A stretch of 48,619 bases of DNA from a virus: positions 1 through 48,619 of the IMG/VR virus record IMGVR_UViG_3300046504_000084; one strand, 5' to 3'. A program made the translations under genes and the position numbers. Shown piece by piece: positions 32,761-40,637 of this stretch. How positions within the stretch are numbered: position 1 is the first letter of the stretch; the number at the start of each line of letters is the position of its first letter. The notes under the pieces were generated by a model, which had not been told where the DNA came from, searched no databases, and saw nothing but the letters and a program-made list of their open reading frames with translations.

Positions 32761-33471
32761 TTATCTGACTGCTATTGAATACATTATTTTATTATCTGAA
32801 TTATATGGTACAAGAACAACTGTTCTGTTTTCAAAAGAAAATTCATTAGGACGTTTACTATGATTATTGGAATAATATTTATGATTTACAAGTACTATAG
32901 TAATTTCACCATTAGCAGATACGGTTACACTACCATCCTTTACTCCGTAGCCAAACTGTCCTTTATCTTTAGGTAAATCACCTGCAGTTCTCCAAGGAAA
33001 ATAGCAATAAGCTGACCAAATACTGTATTGACCTTTATTTGGTATAAATATACTTGAATCCATACTAAAATAATCAGTCTGCACTGGTTCAAAACATGCT
33101 TTAGTCCAGTTACCGTTATCCAGACAGAATAAATATAATCCTCTTTCAATTGGTTTATTTACTGAAGGGTTTCTACTACAGTTACTACAAGTATCATATG
33201 AAAGCATATAAAACTTATCATCTTTGAAAAATGAATACGTTTTTGTGCTCAAATAATCTTTCATCCATGTGGTTTCATTGATCATTTGCTGAAATTTCTG
33301 TGGTGTTAAAGTATAAACAAATCGACCACCTGTACCAATTTCAACTGCGAAAGGGCATTCAAAAAATGTATATGCTGGTCTTTCTTTAATGTATCCAAGT
33401 GCACCACATAATTGAGCAGATACTGCGTTTGCAGTAAGAACGATTGCGATAATAAAAATCAACTTTTTCAT
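32761..33471 (-). CDS. secreted Cys-containing protein, unknown
   Basis: 236 residues from ATG 33471, chosen because it gives a clean signal peptide (MKKLIFIIAIVLTANAVSAQ), cleaved after about residue 19; the longer frame start at 33537 lacks one. The mature part has eight or so Cys residues (including CSNCSRNP and CPF), suggesting disulphides, and many Tyr/Phe. No family is recognised. A phage gene with a host-style export signal most likely acts in the periplasm or at the cell surface, for example to block a receptor or a competing phage. That function is inferred. Confidence 0.62.
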   Translation of the reverse strand: MKKLIFIIAIVLTANAVSAQLCGALGYIKERPAYTFFECPFAVEIGTGGRFVYTLTPQKFQQMINETTWMKDYLSTKTYSFFKDDKFYMLSYDTCSNCSRNPSVNKPIERGLYLFCLDNGNWTKACFEPVQTDYFSMDSSIFIPNKGQYSIWSAYCYFPWRTAGDLPKDKGQFGYGVKDGSVTVSANGEITIVLVNHKYYSNNHSKRPNEFSFENRTVVLVPYNSDNKIMYSIAVR

Positions 33472-33496
33472 AATTTTAAATTTAATGTTATAGTGA

Positions 33497-33528
33497 TTAT
33501 ACGTAAATAACATTAAAAAGGTTACAAA
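33497..33528 (-). promoter_or_regulatory. TGTAAC-N17-CGTATAA promoter, leftward copy
   Basis: On the minus strand it reads TTTGTAACCTTTTTAA... then TTTACGTATAAT. TGTAAC and CGTATAA are exactly 17 nt apart, as in three other copies. The start at 33471 follows 25 nt after the CGTATAA. Confidence 0.65.
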
Positions 33529-33562
33529 AAAATGCAATATTTTACACCAAAAGCAGAATATT

Positions 33563-34471
33563 TTATGGTTGATTATAATTAATCATGTGTGAGCAAACAT
33601 CATCAAGCCAATTATTTCTCCACGCAGCATCATAAGCACCAGCATTGTTTTTTCTAAAATCAGTTCTTTTATTGTATTTTAAAGCAACTTCTTCAACTTT
33701 TTCATGCGTCCAAATAATATAACCACCACCAATACCTCCTGTTTTAATTTTATTTAAAATTATCCAACCTTCATTTTTATATTTTTCAACATAATATTTT
33801 TCTAAAATTGATGCTTCTTTTACTGGTATGTATTTTGTTAATTTTTTTCTTACTGGCATTAGATCAGTTTTTTTTATGTGTTTAGTTACTTGATCATGTT
33901 CATTAAATCTTCTATTTATATCTCTTTGAAAGATATTACATGTTAATCCAACATAAACATGATTGTCAGAAAATTCATAGGAATAAATGCATCTATTATA
34001 TCTATTTCCCAATATCTCCATGTGAATACATATTTCATCAAGCCAACCTTTTTTGTGTGCCATTTTATATGCTGTTTTGTCATTTTCTAAAAAATCTTTT
34101 TTTGTTTTATATTTTAACGCAAAAAAATGACATTTTTCTTTAGTCCAATATCCATGTGGTTTACTATAAATAATCATATGAGAACAAATTTGGTTTAACC
34201 AACCATTAAGTCTTGCAGCACTATACGCACCTCTTGAATTCTCATTAAAATCTTCTTTTTTATTATATTTTAATGCTTCTTCTTGACACCTTTTTAAACT
34301 CCAATAATTATTTGGTTTAATTGCTCGCATATGAGAACAGATATCCTCAAGCCATTTGTTTTTTCGAGCAAAATTATATATGCTTGTTGAATTTATTTGA
34401 AAATCAATTCTTCTTTCATATTTTAATGCTTCATTTTTACAAAATTCCTTTGAATAGTCTAATTTTTTCAT
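33563..34471 (-). CDS. GIY-YIG homing endonuclease with 3+1 DNA-binding repeats
   Basis: 302 residues. The GIY-YIG core (about 157-245) has CIYSYEFSDNHVYVGLTCNI, VTKHIKKTDL and VKEASILEKYYVEKY with the catalytic Glu. Four repeats of the W-(T/S)-x-E-K-C-x-x-x-ALKY ... AY ... WL-x-(E/D)-(I/V)CSHM kind occur, three before the core (about 3-47, 53-97, 107-152) and one after (about 253-298). The related gene at 13652 has a 2+2 arrangement instead. A late-type promoter lies 23 nt upstream. It is free-standing between two leftward genes. Confidence 0.82.
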   Translation of the reverse strand: MKKLDYSKEFCKNEALKYERRIDFQINSTSIYNFARKNKWLEDICSHMRAIKPNNYWSLKRCQEEALKYNKKEDFNENSRGAYSAARLNGWLNQICSHMIIYSKPHGYWTKEKCHFFALKYKTKKDFLENDKTAYKMAHKKGWLDEICIHMEILGNRYNRCIYSYEFSDNHVYVGLTCNIFQRDINRRFNEHDQVTKHIKKTDLMPVRKKLTKYIPVKEASILEKYYVEKYKNEGWIILNKIKTGGIGGGYIIWTHEKVEEVALKYNKRTDFRKNNAGAYDAAWRNNWLDDVCSHMINYNQP

Positions 34472-34481
34472 TGTTTTATTT

Positions 34482-34494
34482 TTAACATAAATAC
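34482..34494 (-). promoter_or_regulatory. putative phage late promoter before homing endonuclease
   Basis: Minus strand TTGTATTTATGTTAA; the G at 34494 is 23 nt before the ATG at 34471. Confidence 0.58.
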
Positions 34495-34511
34495 AATAAA
34501 TTTACAAAAAA

Positions 34512-34736
34512 CTAATCTGTATGTAAAGTATATTCTCCTATTGCAATCACCATAACATTCAAAGGTAATGATTTGTTTTTTAATTCACTCATAAGTATTC
34601 CGTTTGTGGTTGAATCACAAAATAATTCACCAACATCCATCCATGTTTTATCTTTCAATTCAAGAATAGTTTTTTCAGTATCAGCATCTATGAACTTAAC
34701 TGTAAGTCTTGGTGCGTCTTTTTTATAATTTGCCAT
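34512..34736 (-). CDS. small unknown protein
   Basis: 74 residues from ATG 34736 (MANYKKDAPRLTVKFIDADT), 10 nt after the upstream stop; an earlier start at 34799 would overlap the exonuclease gene. It reads as a small beta-alpha domain (DKTWMDVGELFCDSTTNG). No family recognised. Confidence 0.58.
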   Translation of the reverse strand: MANYKKDAPRLTVKFIDADTEKTILELKDKTWMDVGELFCDSTTNGILMSELKNKSLPLNVMVIAIGEYTLHTD

Positions 34737-34746
34737 AATAAAAAGT

Positions 34747-35268
34747 TTAAGGTAATTTAATATTATATGTCTTTGATAAATACAATAATGCTTCGGCATT
34801 TCCAGTGCAATCTGCTAAAGGATTGTGCGAGTGAACTGTTATTCTATGTTTTTTCCATCGATAATACATATCACCAGTTGCTCCACAAAACAGGTCCCCA
34901 ATTCTTCTTGATGACCAAGAAAAAGGATTTGAACCATAATATTTATGAAAATAATAATTAAGACATACACCAAAATCATAACCATTATTATCTGAAATTC
35001 CAACTGGTGACCCTTTAGAATTGATTTTTAGCCAATCAGAAAATTCTTTCATCACCTTTTCTGGTTCATCAAATTTAAGATGTTCTTCACGACTAAAACC
35101 ACTAATTGCTAATGCTTCTGGATTCCATTTATCTGAAATTGGTCTCATTTTACCGTAAAAGGTTTTAGATAATGAGGGTTCGACAACAATTGCTGCAAAA
35201 CAAACAATTGAATAATCTGGCATAAATGGTCCATCCGTTTCTACATCACAACATACAAGTTTACTCAT
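34747..35268 (-). CDS. DEDDh 3'-5' exonuclease (DnaQ-like)
   Basis: 173 residues. Catalytic motifs are visible: CCDVETDGPFM (D8, E10), SDNNGYDFG (about 92-100) and VHSHNPLADCTGNAE with the general-base His and final Asp. This is the DEDDh layout of DnaQ/RNase T-like enzymes, which remove nucleotides from 3' ends. As a stand-alone domain it may process DNA or RNA rather than proofread. It overlaps the upstream membrane gene by an ATGA. Confidence 0.75.
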   Translation of the reverse strand: MSKLVCCDVETDGPFMPDYSIVCFAAIVVEPSLSKTFYGKMRPISDKWNPEALAISGFSREEHLKFDEPEKVMKEFSDWLKINSKGSPVGISDNNGYDFGVCLNYYFHKYYGSNPFSWSSRRIGDLFCGATGDMYYRWKKHRITVHSHNPLADCTGNAEALLYLSKTYNIKLP

Positions 35269-35510
35269 ACTTTTAATGCTAATTTTTGTAAATTTGATTT
35301 GAACATATCACGAGCGAAAATGAATAGTCCAAATTCATAAAGTAAATGCATGAATGTCATTACATAATGCGTAAGAATTAATAACAGTACAACAATAACA
35401 CCAAAGGTTAGTTTAAATAGCCAACCATTGAATTTATTGAATGCCTGTCCAATACGTTTCCAATGAATTTTTTCTTTCTTCCAGAAAATTTGTAAAAGTG
35501 TTGTTTTCAT
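35265..35510 (-). CDS. small membrane protein
   Basis: 81 residues. A basic N-terminus (WKKEKIHWKRIGQAF) precedes a hydrophobic stretch (about 31-65, LFKLTFGVIVVLLLILTHYV, then MTFMHLLYEFGLFIF) that could form one or two membrane helices. It is part of a run of three leftward membrane-protein genes at 35265-37579. No family recognised. Confidence 0.55.
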   Translation of the reverse strand: MKTTLLQIFWKKEKIHWKRIGQAFNKFNGWLFKLTFGVIVVLLLILTHYVMTFMHLLYEFGLFIFARDMFKSNLQKLALKV

Positions 35511-35512
35511 AA

Positions 35513-36130
35513 TTAAAACGGTATTTTACGAATAAGTGAATCGGGAATCAATGCGAATTCTTTTGGTGGAATATGTAGAACAATAGCTGTAGACTTACGT
35601 GGTAGACTGAAACCAGCAATCCAACTATTAGGTTTTACATCATAAGAGAGTTTTTTCTTGGTTATATATGCTACACTATCTGCAGAACTTTTAGTAAGAT
35701 AAACATCGTCACTAAGCTGCCAATAATTTTGATCACCATTCTTTTTCATAACGCCAATATATAACTGTTTACTCTTTTTAGTGATGGTATAGAATACTAT
35801 TGTAACTGGAATTTGTTTTTTTGTGGTATCTTTATAGAATTCTTTTGCTCTATGTTCAGCATAGTAATCCCAATTTTTAAGATAAGTTTTTTTTGATTCA
35901 ATATTATATATAGAATCAGGAAGATAATATACAGCCATTGGTTTATTCCACAAAATTTCCGTTTTGGTTTGCAAATGTCCACGAACAGAATAATTAAGTA
36001 CAAGGGTGACAACAAGTGCCACTCCTGTACCAATCAATAAAACTAAATATCTGTTTTCCCAGAATTTGCTTTTAAAAAAACAATAGGAAATTATTACTGC
36101 TGCAATGAATGATAAACTAAATGTTAACAT
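35513..36130 (-). CDS. membrane-anchored protein, unknown
   Basis: 205 residues. Two N-terminal membrane segments (about 4-20, FSLSFIAAVIISYCFF, and 28-46, YLVLLIGTGVALVVTLVL) are followed by a soluble domain of about 155 residues with KKTYLKNWDYYAEHRAKEFY and IPVTIVFYTITKKSKQLY. It lies 2 nt before the 35510 gene, which suggests a joint transcript. No family recognised. Confidence 0.55.
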   Translation of the reverse strand: MLTFSLSFIAAVIISYCFFKSKFWENRYLVLLIGTGVALVVTLVLNYSVRGHLQTKTEILWNKPMAVYYLPDSIYNIESKKTYLKNWDYYAEHRAKEFYKDTTKKQIPVTIVFYTITKKSKQLYIGVMKKNGDQNYWQLSDDVYLTKSSADSVAYITKKKLSYDVKPNSWIAGFSLPRKSTAIVLHIPPKEFALIPDSLIRKIPF

Positions 36131-36160
36131 AATTTTAAGTTTTTAGGTTAGACAATAAAA

Positions 36161-37579
36161 CTATTTCTTTTTTTCTTCTTCGTCAAAGCCAGTCCATTCC
36201 AGACCCGGGCACAAACCCGTATAATCAGCATGAAAATATTCACCGAATACGCCAGTACTATTAGCCAATCCACGACCAATTGCACATAATGCTTTCCATG
36301 TTAACTTGCTGAGATTTATAATGACAATTTCTACAAGAACAGTATAAAATACAAAGAAAAGCGGTTTCCAGAGTACATAAAGTATCGTATAACCAATAGC
36401 AAGTCCGATATATTTTACTGGATACCAGATCAGATAAATTAAAGGTTCGATATACCATATCTTTTTACCTTTCTTATAAATGTTAATAATGTTTTGCAAC
36501 CATCCGCCAACAAATACACCAACAAAATATAAAAGACCTACAACTGCAACGCCACAAATAACACCTACTAATATATACCAATGTTTAATACATGCATCAA
36601 TAGCTATCATTAAAGCTAATGCAAAATATTCAACAAAGAAAAATGCTGCAGTTAATAGAAGGAGTGTAATGATTACACCTACAACTTGTTTGGTTCTTTT
36701 AATAAGAGATTTTGTATCGATTTTAAATGTAAATGCCTGTTTGATTGAAGCAAAAAACTTCTTAAAAGCATCCACAAGTGGTTTCATACGAGCATCCCAA
36801 ATTTCTTGATTGGCAATTCTTTTTTGTTCACGAGCGTATTCACGTCTTTCTTGTTCTTCTCTTTTTAATGCTTCTGCACTATTTTTTAAATCACGAGCTT
36901 TACGTACTTCTTTACGCCATTCTTGCCACTTTGCTTCAATTTCTTTCTTTTTTTCACCATCAAAATTTGCACCTTCGCCATATTTTTTCTTGAGAAAATA
37001 ATTAAAAAAAGTATCGTCATTTGTATCAAAAAATATTTTTGCGGTTATTGGTAATTTTTGAGCATCACTTCTGTAATTATATTGACCATATTGAGAGGTA
37101 TATAAATCATATGCTGTCACATCATCAATACTTGCAAGCCAAGCATCAACTGATTTCTGTAGACACCAGACAAATCCTTTGGGAATTAACAAAAATACAA
37201 ATTTGACAGTTTTCCCAATCGTAACAAATATGCTTGCAAACAACGAAAATACAAGAAGCCAAAAATATGGACAACCATTCTGCATGTTTTGAGGGGTAGG
37301 TGTTTTACTACCAAGAACATATTGCATCAATTGATAGTGCCATGATTTTTTATCAACTCTCATGAGTTTTGGTTTATCAGCATGTATCACATACTGTTCT
37401 TCACCATCTTTAAGATAAAGAATGTCTTTTTCGGCAACATCTGTACCGCTTATAGCTTCAACTACTTTAATATAGTAGCCTTTACTGTCTTTATAAAGGA
37501 AACCTTTAAAATTAACAGCATCAGGTTTGTTGAATTCAACAACCTTGTTCAGTAATAATTCCAATTTTTCGTTTTTCAT
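36161..37579 (-). CDS. large multi-pass membrane protein, unknown
   Basis: 472 residues from ATG 37579 (an alternative ATG at 37597 adds six). A soluble N-terminal part of about 95 residues (LELLLNKVVEFNKPDAVNFK; YLKDGEEQYVIHADKPKL) is followed by a membrane segment (about 105-140). Then come a charged helical region (about 200-290, with REEQERREYAREQKRI) and at least three more membrane segments (about 305-420). The tail is acidic (WTGFDEEEKKK). It looks like an integral inner membrane protein of the infected cell. Function unknown; together with the two smaller downstream membrane genes it may remodel the envelope. Confidence 0.6.
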   Translation of the reverse strand: MKNEKLELLLNKVVEFNKPDAVNFKGFLYKDSKGYYIKVVEAISGTDVAEKDILYLKDGEEQYVIHADKPKLMRVDKKSWHYQLMQYVLGSKTPTPQNMQNGCPYFWLLVFSLFASIFVTIGKTVKFVFLLIPKGFVWCLQKSVDAWLASIDDVTAYDLYTSQYGQYNYRSDAQKLPITAKIFFDTNDDTFFNYFLKKKYGEGANFDGEKKKEIEAKWQEWRKEVRKARDLKNSAEALKREEQERREYAREQKRIANQEIWDARMKPLVDAFKKFFASIKQAFTFKIDTKSLIKRTKQVVGVIITLLLLTAAFFFVEYFALALMIAIDACIKHWYILVGVICGVAVVGLLYFVGVFVGGWLQNIINIYKKGKKIWYIEPLIYLIWYPVKYIGLAIGYTILYVLWKPLFFVFYTVLVEIVIINLSKLTWKALCAIGRGLANSTGVFGEYFHADYTGLCPGLEWTGFDEEEKKK

Positions 37580-37601
37580 AAAAATAAAGTTATACATTGT
37601 T

Positions 37602-38096
37602 TTACATTAAAATTTTTAATATTTTTTCTTTTACGTTACTTTGTTTAATTCCTTCAGTTGAGCGTGTGCATCGTACAAAATGATCACTTAACCAAGGTCT
37701 GAGATCAAGATCATCCACTGCAACATATTTTTCAATTTGATATTGATGAACATATTTAAGAATTTCAAATCCACGACATGTATCAAGTTCTTGAAGACTT
37801 TTGAATTGTGTTCCCCAAAAATCTGGAGTTACATTAGTAATTATTGAATTAACACCATTATCTTTAAAGATTTCATTTAATATGTCAAGAGTAAATCTGA
37901 GTTTCCAGTCGCTGGAGAGTATTATAAGTGGTTTTGCAGTTTCAAGAATTTCATTCAGTACCTTAACACATTTAGAATCAAAAGGTGATGTCATATATTT
38001 TGGATGCAATTTTTTTGCGAAATGTTGTCTTGAACATACGAGTACATCGTCAATATCCAGAAAGATAACTGGTTGTTGATTTATATTATTTTTCAT
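37602..38096 (-). CDS. HAD-like phosphatase domain protein
   Basis: 164 residues. HAD motif I is FLDIDDVLV (D14, D16), motif II is LIILSSDWK (Ser about 58) and motif IV is YVAVDDLDLRPW. This small HAD type is related to those found in nucleic-acid end-repair and in phage 'Swiss Army Knife' repair proteins, so a phosphatase acting on nucleic-acid ends or nucleotides is plausible. It overlaps the upstream LAGLIDADG gene by 11 nt. A second HAD gene is at 45006. Confidence 0.68.
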   Translation of the reverse strand: MKNNINQQPVIFLDIDDVLVCSRQHFAKKLHPKYMTSPFDSKCVKVLNEILETAKPLIILSSDWKLRFTLDILNEIFKDNGVNSIITNVTPDFWGTQFKSLQELDTCRGFEILKYVHQYQIEKYVAVDDLDLRPWLSDHFVRCTRSTEGIKQSNVKEKILKILM

Positions 38097-39054
38097 ATTT
38101 CCAAATATTGTTTTTATAAATATCTTCGTGTTCTAAATGCCATCGTAATGTTGTATAAGGACATAATAATTCATTACTTACTTCACGAATTGTATCCCAA
38201 AATTTAATAAAATTCATATTAATATCATATTGTGATACTTTTCTAAAACGACACACTCGTTTCATATAATCAAGATTATTTAAATATATGTCATATTTTC
38301 TTTTTAAATAATATTTAAAAGTGTTATCTGAATATATGAAACTTAAAAATTTATATGTATCGGCATAAAGATACATTCTCCAAACATTTGATTTATTTTT
38401 AGTAACTCTATCAAAATATTTTGGCTTTATACCATAATTAATTAAAATATAATCTTTAATAAAATTTAATATCTCTTGTGTGCCAATTAAATTCATTATA
38501 AGTGCTTTTCCTTTTAAACTAACTGACCCATCACCATCAAACAATCCTGCAATAAAATATGAATAATATTTTTCTTCAATATTTGGAAAATTAAGTATAT
38601 CCGATTTATTTGATGTTACACCTAAATTAATAAGATTAGCAACAAAAAGTTCGTTTCCGATTTGAATACTATATCCAGTATATGTTTTATTGGTTCGTTT
38701 ATCGTAAGTAATAGATTTGGTTATTGTATGTTCAGCACCAATTGCTTCTTTAAATCCTTCAATTACTTCCAAGTCTTTTGATACCAAACTAACCTTATTA
38801 TTATTTTTTGTAATATTACCATCTGCACATATATATCCAAGCCAATATGCTTTATCGGGAGAGTTAATTTCTTTAAAATAATCGATATTAAGTGTAAGAT
38901 GACTCATGTTTAATCTACTTTTTTTACGTTTTATTCCGTTATCTTTTAACGTTTGTCTTATTTCATATATATTTTTTTTAAAAATAAACGCAATTTCTTT
39001 TTGTGATTTTGTCTTAGATAATTCAATAATTTCTTTTTCAAGTGTTTTGTTCAT
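38086..39054 (-). CDS. LAGLIDADG homing endonuclease
   Basis: 322 residues with an N-terminal HTH (about 18-44, QKEIAFIFKKNIYEIRQTLK). Two LAGLIDADG motifs follow: YWLGYICADGNI (about 70-81) and YFIAGLFDGDGSV (about 166-178), each with the conserved acidic residue. A C-terminal HTH-like block (ISQYDIN-like region near 265-300) may add DNA contacts. It is a free-standing mobile endonuclease. A TGTAAC-N17-CGTATAA promoter lies 24 nt upstream of the ATG. Confidence 0.85.
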   Translation of the reverse strand: MNKTLEKEIIELSKTKSQKEIAFIFKKNIYEIRQTLKDNGIKRKKSRLNMSHLTLNIDYFKEINSPDKAYWLGYICADGNITKNNNKVSLVSKDLEVIEGFKEAIGAEHTITKSITYDKRTNKTYTGYSIQIGNELFVANLINLGVTSNKSDILNFPNIEEKYYSYFIAGLFDGDGSVSLKGKALIMNLIGTQEILNFIKDYILINYGIKPKYFDRVTKNKSNVWRMYLYADTYKFLSFIYSDNTFKYYLKRKYDIYLNNLDYMKRVCRFRKVSQYDINMNFIKFWDTIREVSNELLCPYTTLRWHLEHEDIYKNNIWKYEK

Positions 39055-39077
39055 TCAAAATTTTATTATATTGTCTA

Positions 39078-39107
39078 TTATACGTAAACTCTTTTAAAAA
39101 AGTTACA
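39078..39107 (-). promoter_or_regulatory. TGTAAC-N17-CGTATAA promoter, leftward copy
   Basis: On the minus strand TGTAAC (39107-39102), 17 nt and CGTATAA (39084-39078). The ATG of the LAGLIDADG gene is at 39054. The TTTG seen at the other copies is AGTG here. Confidence 0.6.
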
Positions 39108-39684
39108 CTTTATTAGATAAATTTTTATTTTTCCAAATTTTTGAGCAATAATTAATCTGATGAATACAATCATCAATAGGATTATGTATAGTACCTGTAA
39201 AGGGAAATTCAGTTTTTACTGCAGGGTCAAACGAAACAAGTGTACGGACATCCCTTTCATTTCTAAATTTCCAAGGTAATGTTTCACCTTTGCCAATTGC
39301 AAAATATGCTGCTTCAAGAATACCTATATCAAATCTTGCACCATTACCCCAAATTCGGAAATCACCAAGACATGCTAAGAATGAACTAAATTCTTCCAGA
39401 ACATTTTGAATATTATCGCCTTTTTTACAAATTGCCTGTCTTGCTGCATCACTTTGTTGTAACCACCAATATAAAGTGCTGGCATTAATAAAAAGACCGA
39501 CATTTAAGCATGATTGAAGATTAACTACCTTATAAAAGGTTCTTCCAATTTTGCCTGTATTAATATCAAATTCTACTGCACCAATTGAAACAATTGCACA
39601 TCCTGCTCTTTTGCCCATTGTTTCAAGATCAAGCATGACATGACCTAAATTGAGTTCTTTAGGATAATTACTTTTTATTGTCAT
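39103..39684 (-). CDS. 3'-5' exonuclease (DexA/Rv2179c-like DEDDh)
   Basis: 193 residues. Motifs: VMLDLETMGK (D19, E21), WGNGARFDIGILEAAY and HNPIDDCIHQINY, giving the DEDDh set. The TLYWWLQQSDAARQA stretch is typical of the family around T4 DexA and Rv2179c-like exoribonucleases. It would trim 3' ends of RNA or DNA. It lies 8 nt after the (p)ppGpp hydrolase-like gene, so both probably share the transcript from 40482. A second DEDDh enzyme is at 34747. Confidence 0.78.
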   Translation of the reverse strand: MTIKSNYPKELNLGHVMLDLETMGKRAGCAIVSIGAVEFDINTGKIGRTFYKVVNLQSCLNVGLFINASTLYWWLQQSDAARQAICKKGDNIQNVLEEFSSFLACLGDFRIWGNGARFDIGILEAAYFAIGKGETLPWKFRNERDVRTLVSFDPAVKTEFPFTGTIHNPIDDCIHQINYCSKIWKNKNLSNKV

Positions 39685-39692
39685 ATTAATTA

Positions 39693-40235
39693 TTATTTAT
39701 TAATTTCATCTAATTCTTTCCAGATTTTGGCGAGTTCGTCTTGATTAAAATCATTTTTATACCAAATCAGTGCTTTTTGAAATATAGGTTTGCGGTATTG
39801 ATATTCTTCAACATATTTACCATACATTGAATTACCATTTTCTTTACTGAATTTAGTATTACAATAAATGTCAGCCATTTTTAATATAATTGCACGATAA
39901 TCCTGAACGGTTTTGCCCATAGTGAGCAAGTGTTTCATAAGACGATTTTTGGCAGGTACATCAGTTACTCCCAAAGTAATATCAGCAACTTCTTTACCAG
40001 CAATCTCACAAATATTATTGTATGTTTGTTTTGCATCCTCAATCAGATCATGACAATATGCAGCACCAACAGTATCAATATTGTCCTTAACAGTCTTAAA
40101 TACATCATTATGTTTGGTTAGAAAATCAACAACCATACGAATATGTATCATATAACTTCCACCATCGCCATAAGTACAATTTGCATCAGTGTAACACTTT
40201 TCTGCATATAATTCAATTTTTTTAATGTCAATCAT
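39693..40235 (-). CDS. MESH1/SpoT-like HD-domain (p)ppGpp hydrolase
   Basis: 180 residues. HD-domain motifs are H31, AYCHDLIED (H62, D63, E66, D67) and LKMADIYCN (D122, N126). The relative spacing and even numbering match the stand-alone alarmone hydrolase MESH1 and the hydrolase part of SpoT. The 'VADITLGVTD' and 'R..KHLLTM' segments also fit. The usual RKG...PY lead-in is altered to YGDGGSY. It would remove the 3' pyrophosphate from (p)ppGpp and so relieve stringent response, or counter an alarmone-based host defence. ATGA overlap with the upstream gene. Confidence 0.78.
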   Translation of the reverse strand: MIDIKKIELYAEKCYTDANCTYGDGGSYMIHIRMVVDFLTKHNDVFKTVKDNIDTVGAAYCHDLIEDAKQTYNNICEIAGKEVADITLGVTDVPAKNRLMKHLLTMGKTVQDYRAIILKMADIYCNTKFSKENGNSMYGKYVEEYQYRKPIFQKALIWYKNDFNQDELAKIWKELDEINK

Positions 40236-40456
40236 TCTTTAAATTCTTTAAGTGTACCCTCATTTAATTCAGTCAATAATTTATTGAAATAATTTTTTTC
40301 ATCTTCGTATTTTTTAACATCTTCTTCCAAAAAACCAATTTCAATTTGAAGTTTTTTAAATTCTTCTCTTTTAGATTCAAGATGACTTAATGACTGCCAC
40401 CATGCATTATCAGCACGATTATATTCATATTCCAAATGCTTTTTTATTTCTTCCAT
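40232..40456 (-). CDS. small coiled-coil protein
   Basis: 74 residues from ATG 40456; an in-frame TTG at 40477 is inside the promoter. Almost all is coiled coil (HLESKREEFKKLQIEIGFLE, EDVKKYEDEKNYFNKLL). It is the first gene of the leftward block and overlaps the (p)ppGpp hydrolase gene (ATGA). Function unknown. Confidence 0.6.
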   Translation of the reverse strand: MEEIKKHLEYEYNRADNAWWQSLSHLESKREEFKKLQIEIGFLEEDVKKYEDEKNYFNKLLTELNEGTLKEFKE

Positions 40457-40474
40457 TGCATTATAATTATGACG

Positions 40475-40505
40475 CAAAAGTAATACAATTTATTTAATTA
40501 ACAAA
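40475..40505 (-). promoter_or_regulatory. host-type promoter TTTG-N19-TACTTTTG, leftward
   Basis: On the minus strand TTTG (40505-40502), 19 nt and TACTTTTG (40482-40475), then ATG at 40456. It is the first promoter of the leftward block. Confidence 0.7.
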
Positions 40506-40637
40506 TTTTTTTAAATATTTATTAAAATTTATAAATCTGCGAATTATGTAACATTTAATTTGAATCATGTAATATTTTTGCAAAAAATTTTCTATTTATA
40601 GTATATGTTGTATTCATACACTATCCCAATTTCTTAG

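Noticed and set aside
36480-36809. 109-codon plus-strand frame opposite the large membrane gene
   Set aside because: Antisense to hydrophobic membrane-segment codons, with no promoter or start context.
38110-38130. ATATTTATAAAAAC on the minus strand before the HAD gene
   Set aside because: Inside the LAGLIDADG coding sequence and lacks the leading G of the motif; could be chance in AT-rich DNA.
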